A DNA stretch of 64,000 bases from Streptomyces sp. NRRL F-5123 (GTDB taxonomy: Bacteria; Actinomycetota; Actinomycetes; Streptomycetales; Streptomycetaceae). The stretch lies in assembly GCF_000721495.1 (NCBI RefSeq), contig NZ_JOHY01000013.1, positions 75,313 to 139,312 on the forward strand, written 5' to 3'. The first letter of the stretch is position 1, and every line of letters begins with the position of its first letter. Both the position numbers and the translations under genes were made by a program. The notes beneath the pieces are model-generated. The model saw nothing but the letters and a program-made list of their open reading frames with translations, was not told where the DNA came from and did not search any database. This document shows, piece by piece, positions 18,601-25,688 of the stretch.

Positions 18601-19426
18601 AGGCCGTGTGGGTGCCGTGGCCGGTGCGGTCGGCGGAGTCGGCGCCGCGGACGAAGACCTTCGTCTCCGTGATCCGGCCCGCGAGGTCCGGGTGGCCGGC
18701 GTCGACACCCGTGTCGAGCACGGCGACCTTGACGCCGGAGCCGTCGAGCCCTGCGCGGTGCGCGGTGGTGGCGCCGGTCAGGGGCACGGTGGGGCCGGGC
18801 AGGTCGGTCACGGCCGAGCCGTGGACCTTGGCGTCGAGCCATATTCGGGTGACCCCGCCGGCCGAGCGCGCGCGCCTGCCGGCGGACGGTACGAGGGCTT
18901 GCCAGGCGTCGGCCGCGTCCTTCTTGGCGACGGCGAGGCCGGCGCCGCCGATGGAGCCGAGCGCCGAGGTGGTGGAGACGCCGGGAACGGCGGCGCGCGC
19001 CGCCGGGCCGCCCGCGTACTCGACGATGACGGGCACCGTGCCGGTGGACGCGTCGTCGTAGCCGTCGGCGACGAGCGTGCCGATGTCGAAGAGTTCGGGG
19101 TCCACGAGCCCCGCGTCGACGAGGTCCTCGACACCCGACGGGAAGACGTAGGTCCGCTCGCCGTCCTGCCACACCGCGGCCGGGTGGTCGGCGCCGGCGA
19201 CCGGGCGCGGGGCGGCCGACAGGACCCGGCCGCCGGCGGCGACCCGGGCGTCCACGACGTCGCCGGTGACCAGGGTGACGGTCACCGCGCGGCCGTTTTC
19301 CGCGGGGGCCGCCGGCAACGTCGGGTCGGCAGGCGCGGCGGCGCCGGCCGTGGCGGCGCCCGCTGCGAGCAGCGCTGCTGCCGCGATCGTGGCGGTGATC
19401 GGCCGCCGGGGTCTGGTGCGTCTCAC
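15671..19426 (-). CDS. Large secreted S8 (subtilisin-like) peptidase
   Basis: A 1251-residue preproprotease. The GTG at 19426 has GGAG 7 nt upstream and is preferred over the in-frame GTG seven codons earlier. The N-terminus is a twin-Arg-like basic stretch plus hydrophobic signal (TATIAAAALLAAGAATAGAA). The S8 triad is Asp238 (VAVLDTGVDAGHPDL), His273 (GHGTHTAST) and Ser439 (SGTSMATPHVAGGA), with oxyanion Asn365 (IAAGNAG). A PA-like insert follows (residues about 840-890, AAAKAGAVGVLAAV). The last 400 residues are beta-rich, ending in the YDTVWTFRS…HLRVTLADSQGSAVTQT module typical of large Streptomyces subtilisins. It probably degrades extracellular protein. Confidence 0.94.
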   Translation of the reverse strand: MRRTRPRRPITATIAAAALLAAGAATAGAAAPADPTLPAAPAENGRAVTVTLVTGDVVDARVAAGGRVLSAAPRPVAGADHPAAVWQDGERTYVFPSGVEDLVDAGLVDPELFDIGTLVADGYDDASTGTVPVIVEYAGGPAARAAVPGVSTTSALGSIGGAGLAVAKKDAADAWQALVPSAGRRARSAGGVTRIWLDAKVHGSAVTDLPGPTVPLTGATTAHRAGLDGSGVKVAVLDTGVDAGHPDLAGRITETKVFVRGADSADRTGHGTHTASTIAGTGAASGGRYAGMAPGADLLVGKVLGDDGSGTTSDIIAGMQWAVDEGASVVSMSLGADGSSSCTGPDVDAVQNLSDRALFVIAAGNAGVRRSVSTPGCAPAALTVGALDRDGRTASFSSRGPSVDGRSAKPDIASQGVDVVAARAGGRGDLAYQEMSGTSMATPHVAGGAALLFQQHPGYSPAQVKALLTSSAAATGVPVLEQGAGPMDVARAVAQPVVGDAQPLLGDFAYPQQDLAPVTEPVTLTNLTADAVTLTVGVTDVRGDDGSRLAGFARTGLPRVTVPAHGTADVPVVLDPGARLDSGDYGTVTGRLVATGARGVRVTVPFGAYLEPPSANLTVKGVDRHGDGAASPSTFQLFDDHRDTAKRYTLGYPAAGATTIRVPLGTYSLSGLIMTRDTAGNIGDVASVTQLYDPRVTVRGDTTVTLDARDAARISWRTDRPAQAQGYAVGLAVALDDARERKASYVESVPSYVKEIYAQKVPHAPDLTFLASVRETAPLAALTTGGGRTLDTLPVQMGTEFDGRGSAEVVPIGSGSDAAFAAADLRGKIALVDAGAGGGNGYTWQAAAAKAGAVGVLAAVPGTQGRFQVTGGAGVPQATITWDDSLALKAEAAASVTGTATVSWSGTASAMSPYLYNLATTSQNAIRPGEIRVRDKDLSRSDARYHVQNASDTTYWSDVEVGLPGIASTWAGGTTLQLHAPQERTEYFTPSGDSGLVWTTLMRRDLSQYGSTGYDGPHAFAAGSSTAEWYKSPYGPVRNTYSPPLMTRDSDRLTFTMAPFGDAGGHDNTLGSTDQGTRRLLIDGVPQLSTAGVFTLPQAMTELTFDQNWQRPATAADRVGLAYDTVWTFRSGAQTQGAQRLLVPEVDVPSDLRNARPAGQPTTIGLAAVVDGTAGAVALDDVRMEYAYGSATTTAAVTGWRTATVRQVHGTWQATLPGDAPAGAFVHLRVTLADSQGSAVTQTMVRAYEVR

Positions 19427-19557
19427 AGATGTTCTCCAGTGCGTCACGGAAAGGGGGTGGCATCAGGGATGCGGGTGAAGCACCAGAGTCACCAGTTCCC
19501 GTGCCGCGTGGGGGTTTCGGGGCAGGCAAGAGCGCGCCATGACGCAATTTCGACATC

Positions 19558-19599
19558 CCGCACCCGGGCCCGCCCTCGCGCCCGCACCCGGGCCCGCCC
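19558..19599. repeat. 18-bp direct repeat
   Basis: ccgcacccgggcccgccc occurs at 19558-19575 and again at 19582-19599 (24-bp period), between the S8 start and the M20 stop. It abuts the hairpin at 19600. Confidence 0.75.
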
Positions 19600-19624
19600 G
19601 GCCCCGCGGAGGACCCGCGGGGCC
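19600..19624 (-). terminator. Hairpin downstream of sulfonate operon
   Basis: A perfect 10-bp stem GGCCCCGCGG / CCGCGGGGCC with a 5-nt loop, 20 bp after the M20 stop codon on the minus strand. It is the likely terminator of the 19644-26714 operon. Confidence 0.75.
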
Positions 19625-19643
19625 CGGCGTCCCGCGCCGCGCG

Positions 19644-20801
19644 TCACCCCCGTGCGGGCAGCCTGCGCAGGGCCAGTTCGGCGAGCAGGGCGGCGCCGTC
19701 GGGGAGGACCGCGTCGTCGAACACCGCGTCCGGGGCGTGGTTCCCCGGGGCCGTGTGCGGGTCGCGGTCCGCCGGGCAGGCACCCAGGCTGGTCATGACG
19801 CCGGGGACCTCGGCGAGGACCCGGCCGATGTCGTCGGAGACGAGGGCGGGGCGGGTACCGCGCACGAACCGCTCGGGACCGAACAGTTCGGTGACGGCGG
19901 CCCGGACGCGGTCGGCCTCGTCGGGGTCGTTGACGGTGGCGGGGTAGCCCGGCGTGTAGTCGATGCGGGCCTCCAGGCCGTGGGCGGCGGCGACACCGCG
20001 GGCGGTGGCCCGTGCGACCTCGGCCAGCCGCTCCAGCGTGGGGTCGGACAGCGCGCGCAACGTCGCCTCCAGGCGGGCCCGCTCCGGGACGATCGCGGGC
20101 CGGGTGCCCGCGTGCACGGTGCCGACGGTGAGGACCACCGGGTCGAACGGGTCGAACCTGCGGGCGGGCAGCGCGCCGAGCGCGGTGACGAGTTCGGCGA
20201 GCGCCGGTATCGGGTCGCGGGTGCGGTGCGGCCAGGCGCCGTGCCCGCCGGCGCCGTGCAGGGTGACGGCGAGGGTGCCGCTCGCGGCGAGCGCGGGCCC
20301 CGCGGTGCTGCCGAACTGCCCGGCGGGCGTGTTGGCGGCGGAGTGCAGGGCGTACGCCGCGACGGGGCGGCTGCCGGTGGTCTCCAGCAGCCCCTCGGCG
20401 AGCATCAGCCGCGCCCCGTCGTGGCCCTCCTCGCCCGGCTGGAACATCAGCAGCACGTCGCCGGCGAACCGGTCCCGCCGGGCGGCCAGCAGGTGCGCGG
20501 CGCCGACCAGCATCGCGGCGTGCTGGTCGTGGCCGCAGGCGTGCCGCGGGCCGTCAGGGAATTCCAGCGCGTCCAGGTCGGCGCGCAGCAGCACCGTCGG
20601 GCCGGGGCGCGTACCGGACACGACGCCCACCACGGAGGTGAGCGCCGTGCCGGTGTGCAGCTCCAGCCCGAGGCCGTCGAGCGCGGCGAGCACCGCCTGC
20701 TGGGTGCGCGGCAGGTGCAGGCCCGTCTCCGGGCGCTCGTGCAGGGTACGCCGCAGTCGGTCCAGGCCCAGGAGGCGGGCGTCCGCGAGCAGGGCGCTCA
20801 C
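19644..20801 (-). CDS. M20-family amidohydrolase in sulfonate operon
   Basis: A 385-residue M20D metallohydrolase (amidohydrolase/IAA-amino acid hydrolase type). Metal-ligand motifs are LLRADLDALEF, HACGHDQHAAML, the catalytic-Glu motif MFQPGEEGHDGARLM, and YALHSA. The dimerisation domain follows (GAGGHGAWPHRTRDPIPALAELV). The GTG start at 20801 overlaps the stop of the upstream monooxygenase (GTGA), showing tight coupling and last place in the operon. Enzymes of this family hydrolyse N-acyl amino acids and amides. In this context a role in deacylating an N-acyl sulfonate or sulfur amino acid conjugate before desulfonation is plausible but unproven. Confidence 0.9.
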   Translation of the reverse strand: MSALLADARLLGLDRLRRTLHERPETGLHLPRTQQAVLAALDGLGLELHTGTALTSVVGVVSGTRPGPTVLLRADLDALEFPDGPRHACGHDQHAAMLVGAAHLLAARRDRFAGDVLLMFQPGEEGHDGARLMLAEGLLETTGSRPVAAYALHSAANTPAGQFGSTAGPALAASGTLAVTLHGAGGHGAWPHRTRDPIPALAELVTALGALPARRFDPFDPVVLTVGTVHAGTRPAIVPERARLEATLRALSDPTLERLAEVARATARGVAAAHGLEARIDYTPGYPATVNDPDEADRVRAAVTELFGPERFVRGTRPALVSDDIGRVLAEVPGVMTSLGACPADRDPHTAPGNHAPDAVFDDAVLPDGAALLAELALRRLPARG

Positions 20802-21883
20802 CGTACGGCGCCGCGCAGCGCCGGCAGCACGGTCTCGGCGACCCGGTAGGACTCCTCCAGCAGCGGGTTGCCGGACAGGATGAAGGTGTCCACCCCGAGG
20901 TCCTGGAACTCCCGCAGCCGGGCCACGACCTGCGCGGTGCTCCCGACGACCGCGGTACCGGGGCCCGGCCGGAACAGGCTCATGCCCGGCCACAGGTTCG
21001 GGTGCCTCTCCAGCTCCCGGGCGTGCGCGGGCACCCGGCCGCCGTGCTGGCGGAACTGCCGCGCCCAGCCCTCGCCGTCCTTGCCCTCCGGGTCGCCCAG
21101 CATCCGCGCGTAGGTGGCCTGGCTGGTGACGTCCAGCAGCCGGTCCGCGGCCGCCCACGCCTCGTCCTCGGTGTCCCGGACGATGAGGTGCAGCCGCAAG
21201 CCCAGGCGCAGCTCGCGGCCGTGGTGGGCGGCGCGCTCGCGCACCCGCTTCAGCTTCTCCTCCAGCAGGTGCGGCGGCTCGCCCCAGGTGAGGTAGACGT
21301 CGACGTGCTCCGCGGCCATCTCGATGCCGGCCGGGGACGATCCGCCGAACCACAGCGGGGTGTGCGCGCCGCCCTGGAGCGGGGCCAGGTCGCGCAGCCC
21401 CGCGCCGGCCTGGGTCAGCTCGTAGAAGCGGCCCTTGTGGTCGAAGACCTCGCCGGCGGTGAGCCGCTTGACGATGTCCCAGTACTCACCGCTGAGCTGG
21501 TAGCGCTCGTCGTGCTCCAGGTGCAGTCCGGCCTGGCGCAGCGCCTCGGTGGAGCCGTTGACGACGTTGAAGCGCAGCCGGTCGGGGCCGAACAGGTGGC
21601 TGAAGGTGAGCGCGGTCTTGGCCAGCACGGTGGGGGAGATGAGCCCGGGGTGCACGGCGAGCAGCGGCTTGAAGCTGGGCCGGGTCACCGCGGCGACCGC
21701 GGACGCCAGCGGCCACACGTCGTACAGGTCGGTGGCGAACAGCGCCCCGTCGTAGCCGAGGCGGTCCACGGCGACGCCGAGCTGCTGGAGGTAGGCGAGG
21801 TCGACTGCCCGGCGCCCTTCGGGCTCCCAGGGGTAGGCGCCCTCGCGCGGGATGATGTACCAGAGGATCTCGGGGCTGGGCAC
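20798..21883 (-). CDS. SsuD-like LLM-class FMNH2-dependent monooxygenase
   Basis: A 361-residue LLM flavin monooxygenase, a divergent paralogue of the SsuD-like protein at 8731. Shared motifs include PLLAVHPGLISPTV, RFNVVNGSTEAL, LWFGGSS, HVDVYLTWGEPPHLLEEK, LGLRLHLIVRDTEDEAW, and the end FILSGNPLLEESYRVAE. It lacks the CEDAW region of classical SsuD (ATDLYDVW there), so its substrate may differ from simple alkanesulfonates. The GTG at 21883 has GGAG 8 nt upstream; an alternative GTG at 21889 overlaps the preceding stop codon. It lies in a sulfonate uptake operon and presumably releases sulfite or sulfinate from the imported compound. No reductase is in this operon. Confidence 0.9.
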   Translation of the reverse strand: MPSPEILWYIIPREGAYPWEPEGRRAVDLAYLQQLGVAVDRLGYDGALFATDLYDVWPLASAVAAVTRPSFKPLLAVHPGLISPTVLAKTALTFSHLFGPDRLRFNVVNGSTEALRQAGLHLEHDERYQLSGEYWDIVKRLTAGEVFDHKGRFYELTQAGAGLRDLAPLQGGAHTPLWFGGSSPAGIEMAAEHVDVYLTWGEPPHLLEEKLKRVRERAAHHGRELRLGLRLHLIVRDTEDEAWAAADRLLDVTSQATYARMLGDPEGKDGEGWARQFRQHGGRVPAHARELERHPNLWPGMSLFRPGPGTAVVGSTAQVVARLREFQDLGVDTFILSGNPLLEESYRVAETVLPALRGAVR

Positions 21884-21885
21884 GG

Positions 21886-22812
21886 TCACTTCTCCGGGGA
21901 GTCGGCGGTCTGGAGGGCCTGGGCGGCGGCGGTGTCGAGGCCCGCGTGCCGGGCGTCGGCGACGGTGATCGGGCGGGGCAGGAAGCCGGCCGCGGCGAGG
22001 ATGTCGGCGGCCTCCTGCTGCTCGGTGACGAAGGCGTCGGAGACGGGTTCGAGCCGCCACGGCAGCGCCGCGAGGGCCGCGCGCCAGTCGGCAGCGGTGC
22101 CGCCCTGGTCCTCCGCGGCGATCGCGGCGGCCTCGTCCAGGTGCCCCGCGGCCCAGGCGTCGGCCGCCGCGAGCGCGCGGACGATCAGGGCGACCAGCTC
22201 GGGGCGGCTGTCGGCGACGTCGCGGCGGGTGAAGAAGACGGAGCGGTCGGCGATCAGGTCGCCGGCCTCGGCCAGCGTGCGGACCAGGCCCTCGCGCCGC
22301 GCGGCGGACAGCTCCGCCCCCTGCCCGACCCAGGCGTCGATCCGGCCGTCCAGCAGCGCCTGGTAGGAGCCTGCGGTGGAGCGTTCGGCGGTGATGTCGG
22401 CGCCGTACGACAGGCCCTGCCCGGCGAGCGCCTTGGCCACGAAGTGGGTCTGCCAGGAGCCGATCGCCAGCTGGACGGTGCGGCCCTTGAGGTCGGCGAG
22501 CGAGGTGATGTTTCCGTCGCTCACGTCGTCGCCGTCCGCGCGGACCAGCAGGGCGCCGTGGCCGGGCCGCGGCGCCGAGACGGCCGCGTACACCAGGTCG
22601 TACCCGGCGGCCTGGGCGGAAAGCGGTGGTGTGGACCCGGTGCCGCCGAAGTCGATGGTGCCGTCGGCGAGGGCAGCGGCGGTGTCCAGACCGCCGATCC
22701 GGTGCCAGGCGGCGGTCTCGCCGTGCGCGGCGAGCAGCTCCTCGAGCAGGCCGAGGCGGGAGAGGTGGTAGAGCGACGGATTGGCCGGGTGGACGCCGAT
22801 GTTGACGGTCAT
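21886..22812 (-). CDS. SsuA/NMT1-like binding protein without signal peptide
   Basis: A 308-residue protein with the periplasmic-binding fold of SsuA/TauA: TVNIGVHPANPSLYHLSRLG, LAVGTIDFGGTGS-like ALADGTIDFGGTGSTPPL, LADLKGRTVQLAIGSW, and QALLDGRIDAWVGQGAEL. The unusual point is that residue 1 starts directly at the first beta strand. There is neither an Arg/Lys-plus-hydrophobic signal nor a lipobox, and the start (ATG 22812, AAGGAG 8 nt upstream) is well supported, so the protein should stay in the cytoplasm. It could be a cytoplasmic sensor, a substrate carrier, or a relative of the DszB-like enzyme adapted to catalysis; no catalytic Cys is present at the DszB position. It is coupled by overlap to the ATPase gene. 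Confidence 0.85.
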   Translation of the reverse strand: MTVNIGVHPANPSLYHLSRLGLLEELLAAHGETAAWHRIGGLDTAAALADGTIDFGGTGSTPPLSAQAAGYDLVYAAVSAPRPGHGALLVRADGDDVSDGNITSLADLKGRTVQLAIGSWQTHFVAKALAGQGLSYGADITAERSTAGSYQALLDGRIDAWVGQGAELSAARREGLVRTLAEAGDLIADRSVFFTRRDVADSRPELVALIVRALAAADAWAAGHLDEAAAIAAEDQGGTAADWRAALAALPWRLEPVSDAFVTEQQEAADILAAAGFLPRPITVADARHAGLDTAAAQALQTADSPEK

Positions 22813-23759
22813 GCGGAGGGCTCCTTGGTGGTGGCCGGTGCTGCGGCGGGCGTGGCAGCGCGGGTGGCGGGTTGCGCGGGTGGGGCTGCTGCGGCGGGGA
22901 CAGCGGCCTGGGCGGTGGGGACGGACCGGTCGGCCCGGTCCGGTCGGCCGGTACGGGTGGTCGGGGCCGTCGGGGTGGACGGTGCGGCGTCCGGCGTCCG
23001 GTGGACGCCGAGTTCGGTGAGCAGCCGGGTGCGCAGCGCGGCGAAGCCCGGGTCGGCGCTGTCGCGCGGGTGGTCGATGCCGATCCGCTCGTCGACGGCG
23101 AGCCGGCCGTCCCGCAGGACGGCGACCCGGTCGGCGAGCCTGATCGCCTCGTCGACGTCGTGGGTGACGAGCAGCACCGCGGGCCGGTGGCGGCGGCACA
23201 GCTCGCCGACCAGATCGTGCATCCGCAGGCGGGTCAGCGCGTCGAGCGCAGCGAACGGCTCGTCGAGCAGCAGCAGTTCGGGCTCCCTGATCAGCGCGCG
23301 GGCCAGTGCCACGCGCTGGGCCTCGCCGCCGGACAGCGTGCCGGGCCAGGCGTCGGCGTGCCGGTCGAGGCCGACCTCGGCGAGGGCGCGCCGGCCGGTC
23401 TCCCGGGTGTGCGGGCCGCGCGGCAGGGCCACGGTGACGTTGCGCAGCACCCTCTTGGACGGGATCAGCCGCGGCTCCTGGAAGACCACGGTGCGGGACT
23501 GCGGGACGAGCACGGTACCGGCGTCGTGCCGGTCCAGCGCGCCGAGGATCCGCAGCAGCGTGGTCTTGCCGGTGCCGCTCGCGCCCAGCAGCGCCAGGAA
23601 CTCCCCCTGGGCGATGTCGAGGTCGAGTCCGTCCAGCACGTCGCGGGCGCCGAAGGTGCGGCGCAGTCCCCGGATGCGGACGGCGGCGCGGCTGCCTTCC
23701 GGCGGCTCCTGCCCGGCGGCGGAGGGCGAAGGGCCCCGTTCGGTGGTGGTCTCGCTCAT
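22809..23759 (-). CDS. ssuB: Sulfonate-type ABC transporter ATPase
   Basis: A 316-residue SsuB/TauB/NrtD-type ATPase. Walker A is GASGTGKTT (residues about 59-67), the Q-loop region is VVFQEPRLIPSKRVLRNV, the signature is LSGGEAQRVALARAL, Walker B is LLLLDEPFAALDALTR and the H-loop is VLLVTHDVDEAI. After about residue 250 there is a low-complexity Pro/Ala/Thr tail of about 60 residues not typical of the family. The ATG at 23759 overlaps the permease stop. It energises import by the permease at 23756-24622 with the lipoprotein at 24619-25647. Confidence 0.93.
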   Translation of the reverse strand: MSETTTERGPSPSAAGQEPPEGSRAAVRIRGLRRTFGARDVLDGLDLDIAQGEFLALLGASGTGKTTLLRILGALDRHDAGTVLVPQSRTVVFQEPRLIPSKRVLRNVTVALPRGPHTRETGRRALAEVGLDRHADAWPGTLSGGEAQRVALARALIREPELLLLDEPFAALDALTRLRMHDLVGELCRRHRPAVLLVTHDVDEAIRLADRVAVLRDGRLAVDERIGIDHPRDSADPGFAALRTRLLTELGVHRTPDAAPSTPTAPTTRTGRPDRADRSVPTAQAAVPAAAAPPAQPATRAATPAAAPATTKEPSA

Positions 23760-24622
23760 CGGGCGGCCCCCTGGGTGCGCCACGGCATCAGCAGCCGCTC
23801 CAGCACGCGGGCGACACCGTCGGCGAGCAGCCCGATGAGGGCGTACACCAGGATGCAGACGGTGAGGATGTCGGTGCGCGAGTATTCCTGGGCGGTGGAC
23901 ATCAGATAGCCGATGCCGGCCGTCGAGTTGATCTCCTCCGCGGCGATCAGCGCGATGACGCTGAGCGTCATCGACAGCCGCAGGCCCGAGAGCAGGGCGG
24001 GCAGCGCGCCCGGCAGCACCACCTCGCGGACCAGGGCCAGCCGGCCCATGCCGAAGCTGCGCATCGCCTCCACCAGCTTGCGGTCGGTGTTGCGGACCCC
24101 GCCCGCCGCCGAGACGTACATCGGGAAGCTGGTCGCCACGGCGATGAGCACCACGCGGGCGGTCTCACCGATGCCGAACCAGACCATGAAGAGCGGCACC
24201 AGGGACAGGAAGGGGATGGTGCGCAGCAACTGCAGGGAGGAGTCGAGGAGTTCCTCGCCCAGCCGGGAGAAGCCGGTGACCACGCCGAGCACCAGCCCGG
24301 CCGACGCGCCGAAGGCCAGGCCCAGTCCGGCCCGGGTGAGGGACACCGACAGCGCGTCGCCCAGCTGGCCGCTGGTCCACAGCTCCCGGAAGGCCGACAG
24401 CACCTGGCCGGGCGAGGCGAGCAACGAGGAGCTGAGGGTCCCGGTCGCGGAGGCCACGTACCAGGCCAGCAGCAGGGCCAGCGGGCCGAGCAGCCGGAGC
24501 CCGACGCTCAGCGCGCGCGGTCGCGGGCGGGGTATGCGCGGGCGCGGGGTGACCAGCCCCGGCGCCTCGGGGTCGGCGGAGGTGCCGAGCGGGAGGCCGA
24601 GGGCGGCGGAGGGGGCGCTCAT
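23756..24622 (-). CDS. ssuC: Sulfonate-type ABC transporter permease
   Basis: A 288-residue inner-membrane permease. After a Pro/Arg-rich N-terminus of about 38 residues, about six transmembrane segments follow (LLGPLALLLAWYVASATG first). The BPD_transp_1 coupling motif is EAMRSFGMGRLALVREVVLPGALPAL, typical of SsuC/TauC/NrtB permeases. It overlaps its neighbours by 4 bp on both sides, fixing the operon order SBP-permease-ATPase. Confidence 0.93.
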   Translation of the reverse strand: MSAPSAALGLPLGTSADPEAPGLVTPRPRIPRPRPRALSVGLRLLGPLALLLAWYVASATGTLSSSLLASPGQVLSAFRELWTSGQLGDALSVSLTRAGLGLAFGASAGLVLGVVTGFSRLGEELLDSSLQLLRTIPFLSLVPLFMVWFGIGETARVVLIAVATSFPMYVSAAGGVRNTDRKLVEAMRSFGMGRLALVREVVLPGALPALLSGLRLSMTLSVIALIAAEEINSTAGIGYLMSTAQEYSRTDILTVCILVYALIGLLADGVARVLERLLMPWRTQGAAR

Positions 24623-25647
24623 TTCGCCGCCGCCGCGGGTGCGGTGATGTCGATGACGTACGGCGTGACGTCGAGGGCGCCCTTGGTGATCTTCTGGTCG
24701 GCGAAGAACTGCGCGACGGTCGCGAAGTGCGCGAGCTGGGTGGCGCCGATGGGCTGCGCGGTGCCGAGGGCCTTGTCGATGGGCAGCTGGACGGCCTTCT
24801 GCGCGGGGCTGACCGCCTCCGGGCCGGAGGTCGTCTTGACGTTGAGGTACGCCTCCGGGTTCTGCTGCTGCGCGAGACCGGCGGTGTGCAGGTAGTCGTA
24901 GAGCGCCTTGACGACCTCGGGGTGGTCCTTCGCGAAGCCGTTGCGGACCGCCCAGACCGCGTAGTTCTCCGAGCCGACCTGGCCGCCGGTGGTCAGGAAG
25001 CGGGCGCCGGAGTTGGCGATGGTGGGGACCGAGTACGTGGCCCAGGTGGACCAGGCGTCCACCTGGCCGGAGTTGAAGACCGGGCCGATCTGGTTGGGCT
25101 GGAGGTAGACGCGCTTGACCCGGTCCACCGGAACGTGCTGCTGCTCCAGCGCCTTGAGCAGCAGGTACTCGCTGGTGCCGCCGTGCCACACCGCGACCTT
25201 CTTGCCGACGAGGTCGCTGACGCTGTTGATGCCGGAGTCCTTCTTCACCAGGATGCCCTCGCCCAGCTGGTCGGGGTCCACGGCGGCGAAGAGCTTGAAG
25301 CCGGGGGACTGGGCCAGGGCGGCGATCGCGGAGGTGATCGAGCCCTCGGCGAAGTCCAGCGCGTTGGCGTCGAGTTCCTGCGCGGCGGGAGCGAACGCCC
25401 CGGCCGTCCCGGTCCACGCCACCTTGGCGTGCACCTTGGCCAGGGCCTTGTCGAGCGAGCCGTCCTTGCGGGCCAGCGCGAGCACCCCGGAGTTGCCGCC
25501 GTCGGGGATGCGGACGGTGACGGTGGTGCCCCCGCCCGAGCCGCCGGCGTCCGCGCGGGCCGACCCGCCGGACGAGGAGGAGCAGGCGGCCAGGCCCAGG
25601 GCGGCGAGCAGGGACGTGGTGGCGAGGGTGAGCTGACGGACGTTCAC
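24619..25647 (-). CDS. ssuA: ABC transporter substrate-binding lipoprotein (aliphatic sulfonate type)
   Basis: A 342-residue lipoprotein. The GTG at 25647 (GGAG 6 nt upstream) starts a signal peptide with lipobox LAAC (TSLLAALGLAACSSSSGG). The mature part is an NMT1/SsuA-like binding fold: VTVRIPDGGNSGVLALARKDG, DFAEGSITSAIAALAQSPG, INSVSDLVGKKVAVWHGGTSEY, and VFNSGQVDAWSTWATYSVP. It should capture the sulfur compound outside the cell and deliver it to the permease. Its presence shows that the signal-less binding protein downstream is an additional component, not the transporter's receptor. Confidence 0.92.
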   Translation of the reverse strand: MNVRQLTLATTSLLAALGLAACSSSSGGSARADAGGSGGGTTVTVRIPDGGNSGVLALARKDGSLDKALAKVHAKVAWTGTAGAFAPAAQELDANALDFAEGSITSAIAALAQSPGFKLFAAVDPDQLGEGILVKKDSGINSVSDLVGKKVAVWHGGTSEYLLLKALEQQHVPVDRVKRVYLQPNQIGPVFNSGQVDAWSTWATYSVPTIANSGARFLTTGGQVGSENYAVWAVRNGFAKDHPEVVKALYDYLHTAGLAQQQNPEAYLNVKTTSGPEAVSPAQKAVQLPIDKALGTAQPIGATQLAHFATVAQFFADQKITKGALDVTPYVIDITAPAAAAK

Positions 25648-25688
25648 GTGGTTCTCCAGGAGGTGGCCGGCCGGATGCGGCGCGGGGT

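Noticed and set aside
15746..19798. A 1350-codon open frame on the plus strand opposite the S8 peptidase
   Set aside because: Antisense to a protein with a full catalytic triad; composition is dominated by Arg, Gly, Val and Ala without any domain.
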